Assembly (NCBI RefSeq): GCF_028640845.1
Contig: NC_080541.1
Coordinates: forward strand, 5,206,435 to 5,270,434
Direction: 5' to 3'
From: Ahaetulla prasina
Lineage: Eukaryota > Chordata > Lepidosauria > Squamata > Colubridae
Length of the DNA stretch: 64,000 nt
Shown here: in pieces, positions 21,091-31,359 of the stretch
How positions within the stretch are numbered: the stretch's first letter is position 1
Layout: each line of letters opens with the position of its first letter
Program-made: the position numbers and the translations under genes
Notes under the pieces: model-generated
Databases searched by the model: none
What the model saw: only the letters and a program-made list of their open reading frames with translations
What the model was told of the DNA's origin: nothing

Positions 21091-21765
21091 AGACTCTAGA
21101 TTGGACCTTGGAGGTCTTCTAGTCCAGCCCCCTGCCCATGCAGGAGACTCTATACCATTTCAGACAAGTGACTGTCTAGTCTCTTCTTAAAAACCTCCAG
21201 TAATGGAGCACCCACACTTTCTGAAGTCAAAGCTGTTCCATCAGTTCGTTGTCGTCGCTGTTAGGTTATATCTATGTTACTTTCTTCGGCTCCAAATAAG
21301 ATAGTTTGCCATCGGTGATGTTTCTTCAGCTTCCTGCTCTCACTTGACCTGGCTTTTCCGTTTTCTGTCCTTGCCCACGCCACTTCAGTGTTCTGAGATC
21401 AGCCAAGCTGCACTAAGTGCTGCTACCTCATATCACCTTTGAAAAATCAGTATCCATTCTTCACTTTTTCCTGAGTGTCTGTTTAACGTTAAGTAGGAGC
21501 AGAGGGATGTGAAAACGTAGCCCAAATGGTTCTTCCAACACTGACATCTGAAAGGACTGATTTTCTTTTATGAGTGAAGATCTCTCTAGGCTTTTAGGGA
21601 TGGTTGTTAAAATAGCATTTGGGCTTTTATTGGTAGAATGACAGGATGGGGCTATGGCTGGAGGTCAAAATGTTCCTGAAAGTGCTCTAAGCATTTCTCT
21701 GGAATTGAGCTGGACTCTATGGCTTCCATCAAGGTTGACCTTTCTCCCTTTTTTTTTTTTTGCAG

Positions 21766-21856
21766 CCACACAACTCAACAAGAGACCAACAAAACCATCA
21801 CTACGTGCACAAGTGCTATCCGACAGTTGTCCGAGGGCATCAGAAGCTCTTCCAGG
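21766..21856 (+). CDS. TSNARE1: TSNARE1-like coding exon, copy 1
   Basis: A 91-nt exon preceded by a T-tract and gcag acceptor and followed by gtgagt. One base completes a split codon, then 30 codons follow, including QQETNKTITTCTSAIRQL, and the exon ends on a full codon (phase 0). The pattern resembles the end of the syntaxin Habc domain in the STX7/STX12 group (QQ..TNQLAKETN-type helix). Joined to the phase-0 exons at 38119 and 39730 it gives a continuous syntaxin-like helix and linker, best fitting TSNARE1, a SNARE-domain membrane-fusion protein. The family match is from memory of syntaxins; the gene-level name is inference. A CR1 fragment lies about 500 bp upstream and a solo LTR starts 76 bp downstream. 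An identical second copy lies about 2.86 kb downstream. The upstream exon was not found in the window. Confidence 0.82.
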
Positions 21857-21932
21857 GTGAGTTTGGAAACTCTCAAGTGACTTCAAGAGGATTCAGTGTT
21901 GGAGTTTACAAGCTGTACTAAGCTAAGAGTAG

Positions 21933-22313
21933 TGTTGTGCCTCGTCCGCTTTCCCCGCAGCTGGGCCCATCTTATCTGCTTCCGAACGCTGAGGAATGTC
22001 CTAGTATGCCTCCCGGCCCCAGCCCTGGCTCCATGCCCAGACAGGCCGAGGAGGAAGAAGTGCCTCCAGCCCCCAGCTCTGGCTCCATGCCCAGGCAAAC
22101 GGAGCAACTAGACCCCTCCCCCTCCCCCACAGCATGTGAGCCTGAGGAATGTCAATAACCAACAGCTTCAGACTGGAGTGACCCTCGCTTCAGGAGAATT
22201 GATAGGCGGCGGCAACAGAAGGAAGGGAGGGGCAGGCCTGGATAAGTGCTGAGTCATGGAGCCACACCCCATGGCCTATATAAAGGATCTGCTTTCTGGC
22301 AGTCTCTGAGTCA
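21933..22313 (+). mobile_element. Truncated solo LTR, family A (duplication copy 1)
   Basis: Begins TGTTGTGCCTCGTCCGC after AGTAG, as in copy 2, but is cut at 22313, losing the last 145 bp. The cut is the tandem-duplication junction, not an insertion boundary. Confidence 0.9.
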
Positions 22314-23955
22314 TAGAATGTAGAGTAGAGTAGAGTAGAGTAGAGTGAGTAGAATAGAATAGAACAGAATAGAATAGAACAGAATGAGAATAGAATGAAT
22401 AGAATAGAATAGAATAGAATAGAATAGGAGTTAAATAGAGTAGAGTAGAATAGAATAGAATAGAATAGAACAGAACAGAACAGAACAGAACAGAATAGAA
22501 TATAGATTAGAATAAAATAGAGTAGAGTAGAATGTAGAGTAGAATAGAATAGAATAGAATAGAATATAGATTAGAATAAAATAGAATAGAGTAGAGTAGA
22601 ATGTAGAGTAGAGTAGAGTAGAATAGAATAGAATGTAGAGTAGAATAGAATAGAATAGAATAGAATAGAATAGAATGTAGAGTAGGGTAGGGTAGAGTAG
22701 AGAAGAGTAGAGTAGAGTAGAATTAGAATAGACTAGAATAGAATGTAGAGTAGAGTAGAGTAGAATAGAATGAATTAGGAATAGAGTAGAATAGAATGTA
22801 GAGTAGAGTAGAATAGAATAGAATGTAGAGTAGGGTAGGGTAGAGTGGAGAAGAGTAGAGTAGAGTAGAGTAGAGTAGAATAGAATAGAATAGAATAGAA
22901 TAGAATAGAATAGAATAGAATAGAACAGAATGTAGAGTAGAGTAGAGTAGAGTAGAATAGAATGAATTAGGAATAGAATAGAATAGAATAGAATAGAATA
23001 GAATAGAATAGAATAGAATAGAATAGAATAGAATGTAGAGTAGGGTAGGGTAGAGTAGAGTAGAGTAGAATAGAGTAGAATAGAACAGAATAGAACAGAA
23101 TAGAATAGAATGTAGAGTAGAGTAGAGTAGAGTAGAGTAGAGTAGAATAGAATAGAATAGAATAGAATAGAATAGAATAGAATAGAATAGAATAGAATGA
23201 ATTAGGAATAGAATAGAATAGAATAGAATAGAATAGAATAGGAGTTAAATAGAGTAGAGTAGAATAGAATAGAATAGAATAGAATAGAATAGAATAGAAT
23301 AGAATAGAATAGAATAGAATAGAACAGAACAGAACAGAACAGAACAGAACAGAACAGAACAGAACAGAATAGAATATAGATTAGAATAAAATAGAGTAGA
23401 GTAGAATGTAGAGTAGAATAGAATAGAATAGAATAGAATATAGATTAGAATCAAATAGAATAGAGTAGAATAGAATGTAGAGTAGAGTAGAGTAGAATAG
23501 AATAGAATGTAGAGTAGAATAGAATAGAATAGAATAGAATAGAATAGAATAGAATGTAGAGTAGGGTAAGGTAGAGTAGAGAAGAGTAGAGTAGAGTAGA
23601 ATTAGAATAGACTAGACTAGAATAGAATAGAATGTAGAGTAGAGTAGAGTAGAGTAGAATAGAATGAATTAGGAATAGAATAGAATAGAATAGAATAGAA
23701 TAGAATAGAATAGAATAGAATAGAATAGAATGTAGATAGGGTAGAGTAGAGTAGAGTAGAATAGAATAGAGTAGAATAGAGTAGAATAGAATAGAATAGA
23801 ATAGAACAGAATACAATGTATAGTAGAGTAGAGTAGAGTAGAATAGAATAGAATAGAATAGAATAGAATAGAATAGAATAGAATAGAATAGAAGTTGAAT
23901 AGAGTAGAGTAGAATAGAACAGAACAGAACAGAACAGAACAGAACAGAATAGAAT
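22314..23955. repeat. Pentanucleotide mega-array, copy 2, with higher-order repeat
   Basis: About 1.64 kb of AATAG/AGTAG/AACAG blocks. The marker ggagttaaatagagtagagt occurs at 22427 and 23241 (814 bp apart) with similar block order between, so part of the array has itself duplicated. It is twice as long as copy 1. Confidence 0.93.
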
Positions 23956-25171
23956 AGACTCTAGATTGGACCTTGGAGGTCTTCTAGTCCAGCCCCCTGC
24001 CCATGCAGGAGACTCTATACCATTTCAGACAAGTGACTGTCTAGTCTCTCCTTAAAAACCTCCAGTAATGGAGCACCCACACTTTCTGAAGTCAAAGCTG
24101 TTCCATCAGTTCGTTGTCGTCGCTGTTAGGTTATATCTATGTTACTTTCTTCGGCTCCAAATAAGATAGTTTGCCATCGGTGATGTTTCTTCAGCTTCCT
24201 GCTCTCACTTGACCTGGCTTTTCCGTTTTCCGTCCTTGCCCACGCCACTTCAGCGTTCTGAGATCAGCCAAGCTGCACTAAGTGCTGCTACCTCATATCA
24301 CCTTTGAAAAATCAGTATCCATTCTTCACTTTTTCCTGAGTGTCTGTTTAACGTTAAGTAGGAGCAGAGGGATGTGAAAACGTAGCCCAAATGGTTCTTC
24401 CAACACTGACATCTGAAAGGACTGATTTTCTTTTATGAGTGAAGATCTCTCTAGGCTTTTAGGGATGGTTGTTAAAATAGCATTTGGGCTTTTATCGGTA
24501 GAATGACAGGATGGGGCTATGGCTGGAGGTCAAAATGTTCCTGAAAGTGCTCTAAGCATTTCTCTGGAATTGAGCTGGACTCTATGGCTTCCATCAAGGT
24601 TGACCTTTCTCCCTTTTTTTTTTTGCAGCCACACAACTCAACAAGAGACCAACAAAACCATCACTACGTGCACAAGTGCTATCCGACAGTTGTCCGAGGG
24701 CATCAGAAGCTCTTCCAGGGTGAGTTTGGAAACTCTCAAGTGACTTCAAGAGAATTCAGTATTGGAGTTTACAAGCTAAGCTAAGAGTAGTGTTGTGCCT
24801 CGTCCGCTTTACCCGCAGCTAGGCCCATCTTATCTGCTTCCGAATGCTGAGGAATGTCCTAGCATGCCTCCCGGCCCCAGCCCTGGCTCCATGCCCAGAC
24901 AGGCCGAGGAGGAAGAAGTGCCTCCAGCCCCCAGCTCTGGCTCCATGCCCTGGCAAACGGAGCAACTAGACCCCTCCCCCTCCCCCACAGCATGTGAGCC
25001 TGAGGAATGTCAATAACCAACAGCTTCAGACTGGAGTGACCCTCGCTTCAGGAGAATTGATAGGCGGCGGCAACAGAAGGAAGGGAGGGGCAGGCCTGGA
25101 TAAGTGCTGAGTCATGGAGCCACACCCCATGGCCTATATAAAGGATCTGCTTTCTGGCAGTCTCTGAGTCA
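23956..25171 (+). repeat. Tandem duplication unit, copy 2 (single-copy part)
   Basis: Repeats 21091-22313 in order: CR1 minus fragment (23962-24127), intron, identical exon, LTR. Sparse differences (for example gtctctcctt versus gtctcttctt, ttccgtcc versus ttctgtcc, tttatcgg versus tttattgg) indicate a recent event. Offset between copies is about 2.86 kb. Confidence 0.92.
24629..24719 (+). CDS. TSNARE1: TSNARE1-like coding exon, duplicated copy 2
   Basis: This is base-for-base identical over 91 nt to the exon at 21766-21856, with the same gcag acceptor and gtgagt donor; its upstream T-tract is slightly shorter. It lies inside the second unit of a tandem duplication and keeps functional-looking splice sites. 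Because the exon is 91 nt long (enters with one base of a split codon, leaves at phase 0), splicing both copies in series would shift the frame. At most one copy can be used per productive transcript. It could be a mutually exclusive exon, a skipped copy, or an assembly duplication; the sequence alone cannot decide. Confidence 0.75.
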
Positions 25172-25316
25172 GGCAAAGTCTACCTTATCTTGCTGAAGTC
25201 ACTTTCTGGTCTCCTGCCTGCCTTGAGAACTTTGCTAGGACTTTGGCAGAGCTGCAGAGGCATGCCTGATTCGGATTTCCCTGACCCGGCCGTCAGCGTA
25301 GGAGTGGGACGCGACA
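24791..25316 (+). mobile_element. Solo LTR, family A, complete (526 bp)
   Basis: TGTTGTGCCTCG ... GGGACGCGACA with a perfect 5-bp duplication AGTAG (24786-24790 and 25317-25321). TATA box at about 25133. It lies 71 bp after the exon donor in the second duplication unit. Confidence 0.93.
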
Positions 25317-25403
25317 AGTAGACAACCTACAGTTAGGGGTCTTCTGGATTTCTTTCCCCCCCATGTCATCCCTCTGCTAAACATTTAACTCCCATGGCAC
25401 TGT

Positions 25404-25472
25404 TTTAGGCAGGGGGTTGGACTAGAAGACCTCCAAAGTCCATTCCAACTCTGTTATTCTAAGATTCTAATC
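25404..25472 (+). mobile_element. CR1 terminal fragment
   Basis: Only the last 70 bp: ttaggcagggggttggacta, gacctccaaagtccattcca, ctctgttattcta. Confidence 0.75.
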
Positions 25473-25564
25473 TCCTTCTGATCAGGTAAAGAGGTATCAA
25501 GGGGTTAGGAAAATAACCTGCCCCCCTGGGTCCTCATTTCACCCACCTTGGAAGAATCGAAGTC

Positions 25565-25820
25565 TGGTGGCTCAACGGACTAAAACTGTCTGTTATTAAC
25601 ACAGCTGCTTGCAATTACTGCAAGGTCAAGTCCCACCAGGCCCAAGGTTGACTCAGCCTTCCATCCTTTATAAGGTAGGTAAAATGAGGACCCAGATTGT
25701 TGGGGGCAATTAAGTTGACTTTGTATATAATATACAAATGGATGAAGACTATTGCTTAACACATTGTAAGCCGTCCTGAGTCTTTGGAGAAGGGCGGGAT
25801 ATAAATTCAAATAATAATAA
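25565..25820 (+). mobile_element. tRNA-headed SINE
   Basis: Head tggtggctcaacggactaaa, body aggtaaaatgaggacccag, tail CGTCCTGAGTCTTTGGAGAA then gggatataaattcaaa and (AAT)n. Confidence 0.88.
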
Positions 25821-25984
25821 TAATAAAAAAGTCTGAGTCAACCTAGAGCCTGGTGAGATTCGAACTGCCAAGTCTGCAGGCAGCCAGCAGGCAGCAGAAG
25901 TAGCCTACAGTACTGCACTCTAACCACTGAACCACCGCAGCTCAAATAAGCAAGACATTGTCCTTTGGCATCTCTAGAATGCTT

Positions 25985-26135
25985 TTCTTTATTGTTATTG
26001 CTGTTGTTTAGTTGATAAGTTGTGTCTGACTCTTCACAATCCCATGGACCGTAGCATGCAAGGCCTCCATGTCCTCCACTATGTCCCAAGGGCTGCTCAA
26101 ATTCATGTTCGTTACATCAATGACCCAATGAAGTC
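25985..26135 (-). mobile_element. Bov-B LINE 3' fragment
   Basis: On the minus strand the frame reads VTNMNLSSPWDIVED, LHATVHGIVKSQTQL, matching the end of the Bov-B ORF2 (VHGV.KSRTRL-type). The plus strand shows gttgtttagttgataagttg and gtctgactcttcacaatccc, the Bov-B 3' terminus. Confidence 0.82.
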
Positions 26136-26189
26136 TAGAGAAACCTAGTGCTGACACATTGAAGTCTAGTCTAGTGACAAGAAGGATTA

Positions 26190-27100
26190 AGGGTGACAGG
26201 ATAGCAGTCTTCCAATATCTCGGAGGCTGCCACAAAGAAGAAAGAGTCTGTTGTGCCTTGCCCGCCCCCCTGTCCGCAGCCGGGCCACTCTCATCTCCTG
26301 CTATCTCAGCCAGAGACTGATAATGAAGACGAATGGCCTGGCATGCCTCCAGCCCCGAGTCCTGGCACCATGCCCGGACAGACCGAGCAAGACAAATGGC
26401 CTGGCATGCCTCCAGCCCCCAGTCCTGGCACCATGCCCGGACAAACTGAGCAAATAAACCTCCCCACCACAGCGTGTGAGCATGATGAGCATGAAGCCAG
26501 TCACGAGCTAGAATTGCCGGCAGCTGGAGGGTGGGCAGATCCACGCTTCCGGAGAATGGAGAGGCGACGTCAGCAAAAGGAAGGGAGGGGCAGGCCTGGA
26601 TAAGTGCTGAGTCATGGAGCCACACCCCATGGCCTATATAAAGGATCTGCTTTCTGGCATTCTTTTGAGTCAGGCAAAGTCTAATCTGGTTGCTGAAGTC
26701 ACACCTTGGATTCCTGCCTGCCCTGAGAACTCTGACGGGAATTTGGCAAAGCTGCAGAGGCTTCGTGGCCACGCTTGATACAGACTTCCCAGACCTGGCC
26801 GTCAGAGGAGGAGTGGGACACGACAGAGTCATGCCATTCTCCAGAGCACCTGAAGGCAGGACAAGAAGCAATGGGTGGAAACTCATCAAGGAGAGAAGCA
26901 ACTTAAAACTAAGGAGAAATTTCCTGACAGTTAGAAGAATTAATCAACAACCTGACTCCCTAAATTGTGGGTGTTCCATTACTGGAGGTTTTTAAGAGGA
27001 GACTGTACAGCCATTTGTCTGGCATGGTATAGGGTCTCCTACTTGAGCCGGAGGTTGGACTAGAAGACCTCCAAAGTCCCTTTCAATTCTGTTATTCTAG
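26190..27100 (+). mobile_element. CR1 LINE 3' part split by a solo LTR
   Basis: CR1 reads cagtcttccaatatctcgga to aagaaagagtc (26248), then resumes at 26826 with gagtcatgccattctccaga, gcacctgaaggcaggacaag and the terminal gacctccaaagtccctttca. Confidence 0.88.
26249..26825 (+). mobile_element. Solo LTR, family A (577 bp), inserted in CR1
   Basis: TGTTGTGCCTTG ... GGGACACGACA with a perfect duplication GAGTC (26244-26248 and 26826-26830) at the CR1 site agaGAGTC. It carries a 54-bp-type internal duplication (two gcctggcatgcctccagccc copies at 26335 and 26398), which explains its extra length over the 526-bp form. Confidence 0.93.
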
Positions 27101-27109
27101 CACTATCTA

Positions 27110-27835
27110 ACCATCTAGAAAGAGTGCAGAGAAGAGCAACAAAGATGATTAGGGGACTGGAGGCTAAAACATATGAAGAACGATTGCAGGAACTGGGTAT
27201 GCCTAGTTTAATGGAAAGAAGGAGTAGGGGAGACATGATAGCAGTGTTCCGATATCTCAGGGGTTGCCCCAAAGAAGAGGGAGTCAAGCTATTCTCCAAA
27301 GCACCTGAGGCCGGGGTAAAATGCTACCAGTTTGGAGCGGTTCTCCCAAACTGTTAGTAATAAATGCTACCAGTTCGGGCAAACCGGTATTTCCGAAGAT
27401 TAGCTGTGCCGCACGATTTATATTTGCTAGAAAGCAGGAATTGCAGACTCAGAAAAGGCTTCTTAATCCTCCTTTTTCAACGTTGTGAGGTAGCACACCG
27501 CACATGCGCGCATGAAGAAAACCGGTAGCGAAGCAAACCGGTAGCAGGCTTCAGATCATTTCACCCCTGACATGAGGGCAGGACAAGAAGCAATGGGTGG
27601 AAACTAATCAAGGAGAGAAGCAACTTGGAACTAAGGAGGAATTTTCCGACAGTTAGAAGAATTAACCAGTGGAACAGCTTGCCACCAGAAGTTGTGAATT
27701 CTCCAACACTGGAAGATTTTAAGAAGAGATTGAACAATCATTTGTCTGGAATGGGATAGGGTTTCCTGCCTAAGCAGGGGGTTGGACTAGAAGACCTCCA
27801 AGGTCCCTTTCAACTCTGTTACTCTATTCTATTGT
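27110..27835 (+). mobile_element. CR1 LINE 3' part split by a hAT
   Basis: Coding end [20 protein letters not shown] is readable from about 27124 (residues only approximate the CR1 consensus). The element is broken at 27310 and resumes at 27570, ending in ctctattctattg at about 27835. Confidence 0.9.
27311..27569. mobile_element. Non-autonomous hAT, 259 bp, in CR1
   Basis: Ends CCGGGGTAAAATGCTACC and CATTTCACCCCTG; flanks ACCTGAGG (27303-27310) and ACATGAGG (27570-27577), 7 of 8 matching. Internal CCGGT(A/T)-rich sequence with the AAACCGGTAGC motif. The CR1 empty site reads gcacctgagggcaggac. Confidence 0.9.
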
Positions 27836-27839
27836 TTCA

Positions 27840-28430
27840 ATCCTGAGCAATAATCACTTTCCTGTTTTTTGGAAGGAATGTCTTCCGCTCAGACATTTTC
27901 TTGACTTTCACGTCTACCTTATAGCCTGTTTTTCTCCCGAACCCTGTCAGGACTCTGGTAAAGCTTCCCTGAACATAGTTTAAAGAAGTGATTTATCTAA
28001 ATAAAAGATGTTGGGGCAAAAAGAAAAAAGAAAAAGAAAAAAGCTTGCAATGATCTTCAAAAATGTGTTAACAGAAATTATAGTTCAGAAGGTTTTGTCT
28101 CTTCCCGTGCAGACGCGGGGAGCTGTAAGTTCACCGAAGGGCCAAATGAAAGCAGGAGGAGAAATAAGACAAAAGGCTTCTTATTCATCTCAAAATCCTT
28201 TATCAAGATGCAAGAAATTGGCTTTTTATTATTATTATTATTTTGCTTATGTCCAGAGTCTTGTTCTGAGACAAATTGGGTCCACTGGGAGGCAAATGAA
28301 GACAACCGCCGTGTCCTGCTACAAAGGCGAGCCAGAAGTCGGAGAAAATAGAAATACAAATAAAGGAACTAAGATGCAACACCTCCTGAACCTGTAATGT
28401 TTTTTGCACTTTTGTCAGCATCGATGTGTG
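27840..28430. other. Unassigned intronic sequence
   Basis: No repeat terminus or splice-flanked exon recognised. An A/G run at 28017-28045. Confidence 0.5.
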
Positions 28431-28435
28431 GCTGT

Positions 28436-28690
28436 GCGGTGTGGCTCAGGCTGTAAGAAGCCTGTTATTAAAACACAGCTGCCTGCAATTTCTGCAAGTT
28501 CAAGTCCCACCAGGTCCAAGGTTGACTCAGCCTTCCATCCTTTATAAGGTAGGTAAAATGAGGACCCAGATTGTTGAGGGCAATAAAAGTTGACTTTGTA
28601 TATAGTATACAAAATGGATGAAGACTATTGCCTTACACAATGTAAGCCGCCCTGAGTCTTCAGAGAAGGGCGGGATATAAATGTAAAAAA
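28436..28690 (+). mobile_element. tRNA-headed SINE, second head subtype
   Basis: Head tgtggctcaggctgtaagaa and aaaacacagctgcctgcaat differ from the tggctcagactgctaagac subtype, with the same body and tail (CGCCCTGAGTCTTCAGAGAA). The copy at 41778 belongs to this subtype. Confidence 0.9.
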
Positions 28691-28794
28691 AAACCAAAAA
28701 AAAAACACCAAAACTACAAGAGGAGAATTTGGACAGCAACCAACTTATTTTCTGCCACTGCTCCCGCCCTTACTAAATAATAAATAATAACAAC

Positions 28795-29840
28795 TGAGAT
28801 CATCAGTGGTTTCGGTGTGAAGTACCAGCTGTATGCGGATGACACCCAGCTGTACTTTTCCACGCCGGACCACCCCAACGAAGCTATCGAAGTGCTGTCC
28901 CGGTGTCTGGAGGCCGTACGGGTCTGGATGGGGAGAAACAGGCTCAAGCTCAATCCCGCCAAGACAGAGTGGCTGTGGATGCCGGCATCCCGGTACAGTC
29001 AGCTAAATCCGCGGCTGACCATCGGTGGCGAGTCATTGGCCCCGATGGAAAGGGTCCGCAACTTAGGCGTCCTCCTGGATGAACGGCTGTCTCTAGAAGA
29101 TCATTTGACGGCCGTCTCCAGGAGAGCGTTCTACCAGGTTCGCCTGGTACGCCAGTGCGCCTTTCTGGACGGGATGCCCTATGCCGGTCACTCACGCACT
29201 TGTGACGTCTCGCCTGGATTACTGCAATGCTCTCTACATGGGGCTCCCCTTGAAGGGCATCCGGAGGCTACAGTTAGTCAGAATGCGGCTGCGTGGGTGA
29301 TAGATGGAGCCCTCGTGGCTGTGATAACACCATCCTGCGCAGACTGCACTGGCTACCTGTGGCCTTCGGGTGCGCTTCAAGGTTTTGGTGACCACCTTTA
29401 AAGCGCTCCATGGCATTGGGCGGGTTATTTACGGGACCGCCTACTGCTACGAATACCTCTCACCGACCTGTGCGCTCTCACAGAGAGGGTCTCTCAGGGT
29501 GCCGTCAGCGAGGCAATGTCGTCTGGCGGCGCAGGAAGGGCCTTCTCTGTGGGGCTCCCACCCTCTGGAACGAACTACCCCCGGACTTCGTCAGCTTCGG
29601 ACCTTGGACCTTCCCTTAAAACATACTTATTTAATTGTGCAGGACTGAGCTAGATTTTAAATTTATGGGTTTTAATTGGGTTTTATTTTTATATTTTAAT
29701 TAACGGGCTTTTAGAATAAGTTTTTTAATTGCTTTTATATTGTATTTATGTGTTTTTAAGTGCCTGTGAACCGCCCTGAGTCCTTCGGGAGATAGGGCGG
29801 TATATAAATATAATTAAATAAATAAATAAATAAATAAACA
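28795..29840 (+). mobile_element. L2-like LINE, 5'-truncated, about 1 kb
   Basis: Starts within the RT near QLYADDTQLYFS, continues CLEAVRVWMGRNRLKLNPA and the C-terminal domain in two frames, and ends with ACCGCCCTGAGTCCTTCGGG and (AAAT)n. Frameshifts near 29150 and 29300 disable it. Confidence 0.9.
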
Positions 29841-29941
29841 GCTGTTGGTGGGGAAAATGGAAAAATGGTTTTTTCCCCCCCAAAATGAGGCACAGTTCCA
29901 TCGTGAGGTTTTCTGGTGCTTTCCTTTTAATTTAATTTAAA

Positions 29942-30363
29942 TAGTTGCAATGGATGGCTGTGAAGGTTGGACCGTAAGAAAGGCTGAGCGCCAAAGAATT
30001 GAGGCCTTTGAACTCTGGGGCTGGAGAAGACTCCTGAGAGTCCCTTGGACTGCAAGGCGAACAAACTGGTCAGTCCTAGAAGAGATCAACCCTGACTGCT
30101 CTTTAGAAGACCAGATCCTGAAGAGGAAACTCAAATACTTTGGCCAGCTAATGAGAAGAAAGGACTCACTGGAGAAGAGCCGAATGCTGGGAACGATGGA
30201 GGGCAAAAGAAGAAGGGGACAGCAGAGAACGAGGTGGCTGGATGGAGTCACTGAAGCAGTCAGCATGAGTTTAAATGGACTCCAGAGGATGGTAGAGGAC
30301 AGGAAGGCCTGGAGGAATGTTGTCCATGGGGTCGCGATGGGTCGGACACGACTTCGCAACTAA
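29942..30363 (+). mobile_element. Bov-B (RTE) LINE 3' end, 5'-truncated
   Basis: Holds the last 137 codons of ORF2 and the 3' terminus ggtcggacacgacttcgcaa then ctaacaacaac. Bov-B is the RTE family that moved horizontally between squamates and ruminants; a snake origin fits. Confidence 0.93.
29950..30363 (+). pseudogene. Bov-B ORF2 C-terminal fragment, 137 codons, open
   Basis: The frame includes GWRRLLRVPWTARRTNWSVL, DQILKRKLKYFGQLMRRKDS, GKRRRGQQRTRWLDGVTEA and HGVAMGRTRLRN. These are hallmark segments of the C-terminal region after the RT domain in Bov-B. The endonuclease and RT domains are missing. No stop or frameshift in the retained part. Confidence 0.92.
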
Positions 30364-30367
30364 CAAC

Positions 30368-30920
30368 AACTTTTAATTGTCTCCTCCTCCTTCCTCCTCC
30401 TCCTCCTCTCCTCTTTTTTCTCTTTCTCTTTCTTCCTGCTCCTCCTGCCCTGTTCCTTCTCCTTCCTCCTCCTTCTCTTCCTATCCTTGTCCTCCTGTTC
30501 ATCTTCATCTGCATTCTCCTCCTTTTCCTCTCCTTCTCCTTCTCTTTCTTCCTCTTCTTTCCCATCTTCCTCTTCTTTCTCCTCTTCCTCACCTTCCATC
30601 TTCCTCCTCCTCCTCTTTTTCATATCCTCCTCCTCCTTCCTTCTCCTCCTCTTCTTCCTATCCTCCTCCTCCTTCCTTCTCCTCCTCTTCTTCCTATCCA
30701 TCTCCATCTCCTTCCCCTTCATCTCCTCCTCCTATTCTTCTTCTCCTCCTCCCCCTTTTCTCCTCCTCCTTCTTTTTCTTTGTCCTCCTCCTGCTCCTCT
30801 TTGTCTTCTTCTTCCCCCTCCTCCTCCTTCCTCTCCTCCTCCTAGTCCTCGTCTTCCTCCCCTCTTCCTTTTCTCATTCTCCTTCCTCCTCCTCCTTCTT
30901 CTCCTTACCCCTTTTATAGC
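30368..30920 (+). repeat. (TCC)n/(TTC)n low-complexity block
   Basis: About 550 bp of interrupted CTC/TTC repeats starting directly after the Bov-B 3' end; an internal copy (ttccttctcctcctcttctt, 30647 and 30674) shows recent slippage. Open frames are repeat translations. Confidence 0.93.
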
Positions 30921-31096
30921 AACATTTTGAGACTGGATTTAAGCCATTACAACTAGCCCTTTCCGAGTTTGAAGGAAATAGAGCATTTCTTTATCAGCAA
31001 TCCCCTTTGAGGGTTAAATCAAGATACACTAGTCCTTCGGCAAGATACAATACGAAAGTAGAACATAAATAATCAATATCCATGTTTTTTTTGTTT

Positions 31097-31358
31097 TTTT
31101 TATTTGCATTTATATCCCGCCCTTCTCCGAAGATTCAGGGTGGCTTACACTATGTTAGCAATAGTCTTCATTCTATTTGTATATTTATATACAAAGTCAA
31201 CTTATTGCCCCCCAACAATCTGGGTCCTCATTTTACCTACCTTATAAAGGATGGAAGGCTGAGTCAACCTTGGGCCTAGTGGGGCTTGAACCTGCAGTAA
31301 TTGCAGGCAGCTGCTGTTAATAACAGACTGCATTAGCAGTCTGAGCCACAGAGGCCCC
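31097..31358 (-). mobile_element. tRNA-headed SINE
   Basis: Minus-strand copy: tail gcatttatatcccgcccttc at left, head tgctaatgcagtctgttatt region and TGGCTCAGACTGCTAATGC at right. Confidence 0.88.
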
Positions 31359-31359
31359 T

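Larger units (their letters stand above)
21091..22313 (+). repeat. Tandem duplication unit, copy 1 (single-copy part)
   Basis: Contains a CR1 minus fragment (21098-21262), unique intron, the TSNARE1-like exon (21766-21856) and a truncated family A LTR starting at 21933. The unit ends abruptly within the LTR at gtctctgagtca and passes into the pentanucleotide array. The same content follows at 23956-25171 with about 1% differences. Confidence 0.9.

Noticed and set aside
26008..26901. 297-codon minus-strand open frame
   Set aside because: It runs through CR1, a solo LTR and a Bov-B fragment; only the last 40 or so codons (Bov-B) are real coding remains.
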